Below, piece by piece: positions 63,022 through 64,000 of a DNA stretch of 64,000 nt. A model generated the notes under the pieces. It did no database searches and was not told the DNA's origin. It saw only the letters and a program-made list of their open reading frames with translations. The stretch covers positions 806,001 through 870,000 of the forward strand of contig NZ_CP025000.1 in assembly GCF_002808045.1 (NCBI RefSeq), in the 5' to 3' direction. How positions within the stretch are numbered: position 1 is the stretch's first letter; each line of letters begins with the position of its first letter. Origin of the DNA: Idiomarina sp. X4. Its GTDB lineage: Bacteria; Pseudomonadota; Gammaproteobacteria; Enterobacterales; Alteromonadaceae. The position numbers and the translations under genes are program-made.

Positions 63022-64000
63022 CGAGCATAGCCTCCGCAGACGCGAGAACTTGCTCGCCTTCGGCTAAGCCGGCCAGTATTTCCACTTGACCGTTTGTGCG
63101 TTCACCAACGCGCACCTGCCGCAGCTGAGGCGTATCGCTTTCCCCCAAAACATACACTCCCCGAAATTCGCCTTCTATCAATAAAGCGTTTTTGGGTACA
63201 AGCAAGGCATTACGTTCACCAACCGCCACTTTCACTTTTACCAACATACCAGGGAATAAGGCGCCTTCGGGATCGTGTAAGTTCAAACGCAGTCGGAATG
63301 TGTGTGACTGCTCACTTGCGTAAGGGTAAAAAGTCATAGAGGCAATCGACAATTCTCGACCGTTATTAGTCACAACGTCAGCGTCACGATTGTTGCGTAC
63401 ATAAGTCGCGTACTGCTGAGGTAATTCAGTGACGACTCTTAGCTGCTCCAGTGAGAGTCCCGACATAAGCGGCTGACCCGGTTGAACTGACTCGCCTAAT
63501 TCAACAAAGCGTTCAGTAACAATACCGGCGTATGGTGCTCGAACCTCTGTGTAGCTTAACTGCTTTTGAGCTTCTTCCACCGCTGCTTTTGCGTCAGAGA
63601 CGCCAGCTTTTCTAGTTTCTAGCTGCGTTTCTGCCTCGTCTTTTTCGGCTTCTGAAGCGACATTCTGTTCATACAGCTCGCTAATGCGCTTAAAACGTTT
63701 TTGCGCATCGTTCAATGTCGCCTGAGCGCTTTCTAAATTCGCTTCCGCTCTATTAAGTCGCGCTTTTTGTTCTGTGTCATCCAGCCTCACAATGAGCTGG
63801 TTAGCAGATACCGCGTCGTCAACATCCACCGGGAGCTCAACAACAGTTCCTGAGGTTTGGGCAGACACAGTACTTTGATTGATAGCTTCAACCACGCCTT
63901 CCAGACTTAACGCTTCATTGATTGTCTGTTTTTTTACGGTGAAGGACTCTTGGGCCACAGTCGGAGCCACTAATAGGCCTGCCATTAAAAGCGTCGATAG
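63014..64000 (-). CDS. RND membrane fusion (adaptor) protein, 5' end cut by window edge
   Basis: The frame is open through the right edge (codons LSTLL before the first internal Met at 63985), so the start lies outside. A signal peptide is visible (LLMAGLLVAPTVAQ). The mature part has the lipoyl/barrel-sandwich halves (around VSAQTSGTVVELPVDVDDAV and VRAPYAGIVTERFVELGESV) flanking an alpha-helical hairpin, then the beta-barrel. It should bridge the RND permease to an outer-membrane channel. It overlaps the permease gene by 8 bp. Confidence 0.9.
   Translation of the reverse strand, partial: LSTLLMAGLLVAPTVAQESFTVKKQTINEALSLEGVVEAINQSTVSAQTSGTVVELPVDVDDAVSANQLIVRLDDTEQKARLNRAEANLESAQATLNDAQKRFKRISELYEQNVASEAEKDEAETQLETRKAGVSDAKAAVEEAQKQLSYTEVRAPYAGIVTERFVELGESVQPGQPLMSGLSLEQLRVVTELPQQYATYVRNNRDADVVTNNGRELSIASMTFYPYASEQSHTFRLRLNLHDPEGALFPGMLVKVKVAVGERNALLVPKNALLIEGEFRGVYVLGESDTPQLRQVRVGERTNGQVEILAGLAEGEQVLASAEAMLDE

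Overview
The window reads as core chromosome of a marine gammaproteobacterium of the Alteromonadales, most likely an Idiomarina-like organism. The grounds are gene order (an MSHA pilus locus, the queG/nnr-tsaE-amiB-mutL-miaA-hfq-hflXKC-purA block, and the rif and str ribosomal/RNA polymerase clusters), protein lengths close to E. coli orthologues, and moderate G+C. The genus is an inference; no phylogeny was run. Coding density is very high, with many 1-11 bp overlaps. I see no insertion sequence, prophage, integron or CRISPR array.

Layout. 1-6051 (minus): a compact MSHA pilus biogenesis operon, mshI-mshI2-mshJ-mshK-mshL-mshM-mshN, with mshN running off the left edge. 6178-11171: pyrC, tdk, adenosine deaminase and a TPR diguanylate cyclase, lying between the MSHA genes and ssb-yajR. 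13328-17512 (plus): uvrA, a thioesterase and glsA. 17517-18311 (minus): an orphan periplasmic solute-binding protein.

18400-36840 (all minus) is one large gene-expression block. In transcription order it is tRNA-Thr(TGT), tRNA-Tyr, tRNA-Gly, tRNA-Thr(GGT), tuf, tRNA-Trp, secE, nusG, rplK, rplA, rplJ, rplL, rpoB, rpoC, rpsL, rpsG, fusA, tuf. Near-consensus promoters with GC-rich discriminators precede the tRNA cluster, tRNA-Trp/secE, rplK and rpsL. An L10 leader, an rplL-rpoB attenuator and an rpoC terminator are visible. The two tuf copies encode identical proteins, and their similarity continues through the terminators.

36971-49358: purA, hflC, hflK, hflX, hfq, miaA, mutL, amiB, tsaE and nnr (minus), then divergent queG. 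49355-54660: yheV, the ABC-F protein yheS, yheU, cysQ, nudE and the soluble transhydrogenase sthA. 54641-56691 (minus): envZ and ompR. 56794-64000 (minus): a tightly overlapped operon of a membrane-fusion protein (5' end cut by the right edge), an RND permease, a solute-binding/PAS/degenerate GGDEF/EAL protein and a small potassium-channel-like protein.

Most of the window is ordinary housekeeping DNA. The points most worth a second look are the RND/EAL/K+-channel operon, the mosaic gene conversion between the tuf copies, a T9 tract at the predicted purA transcription start, and an sthA terminator embedded in the antisense strand of envZ.
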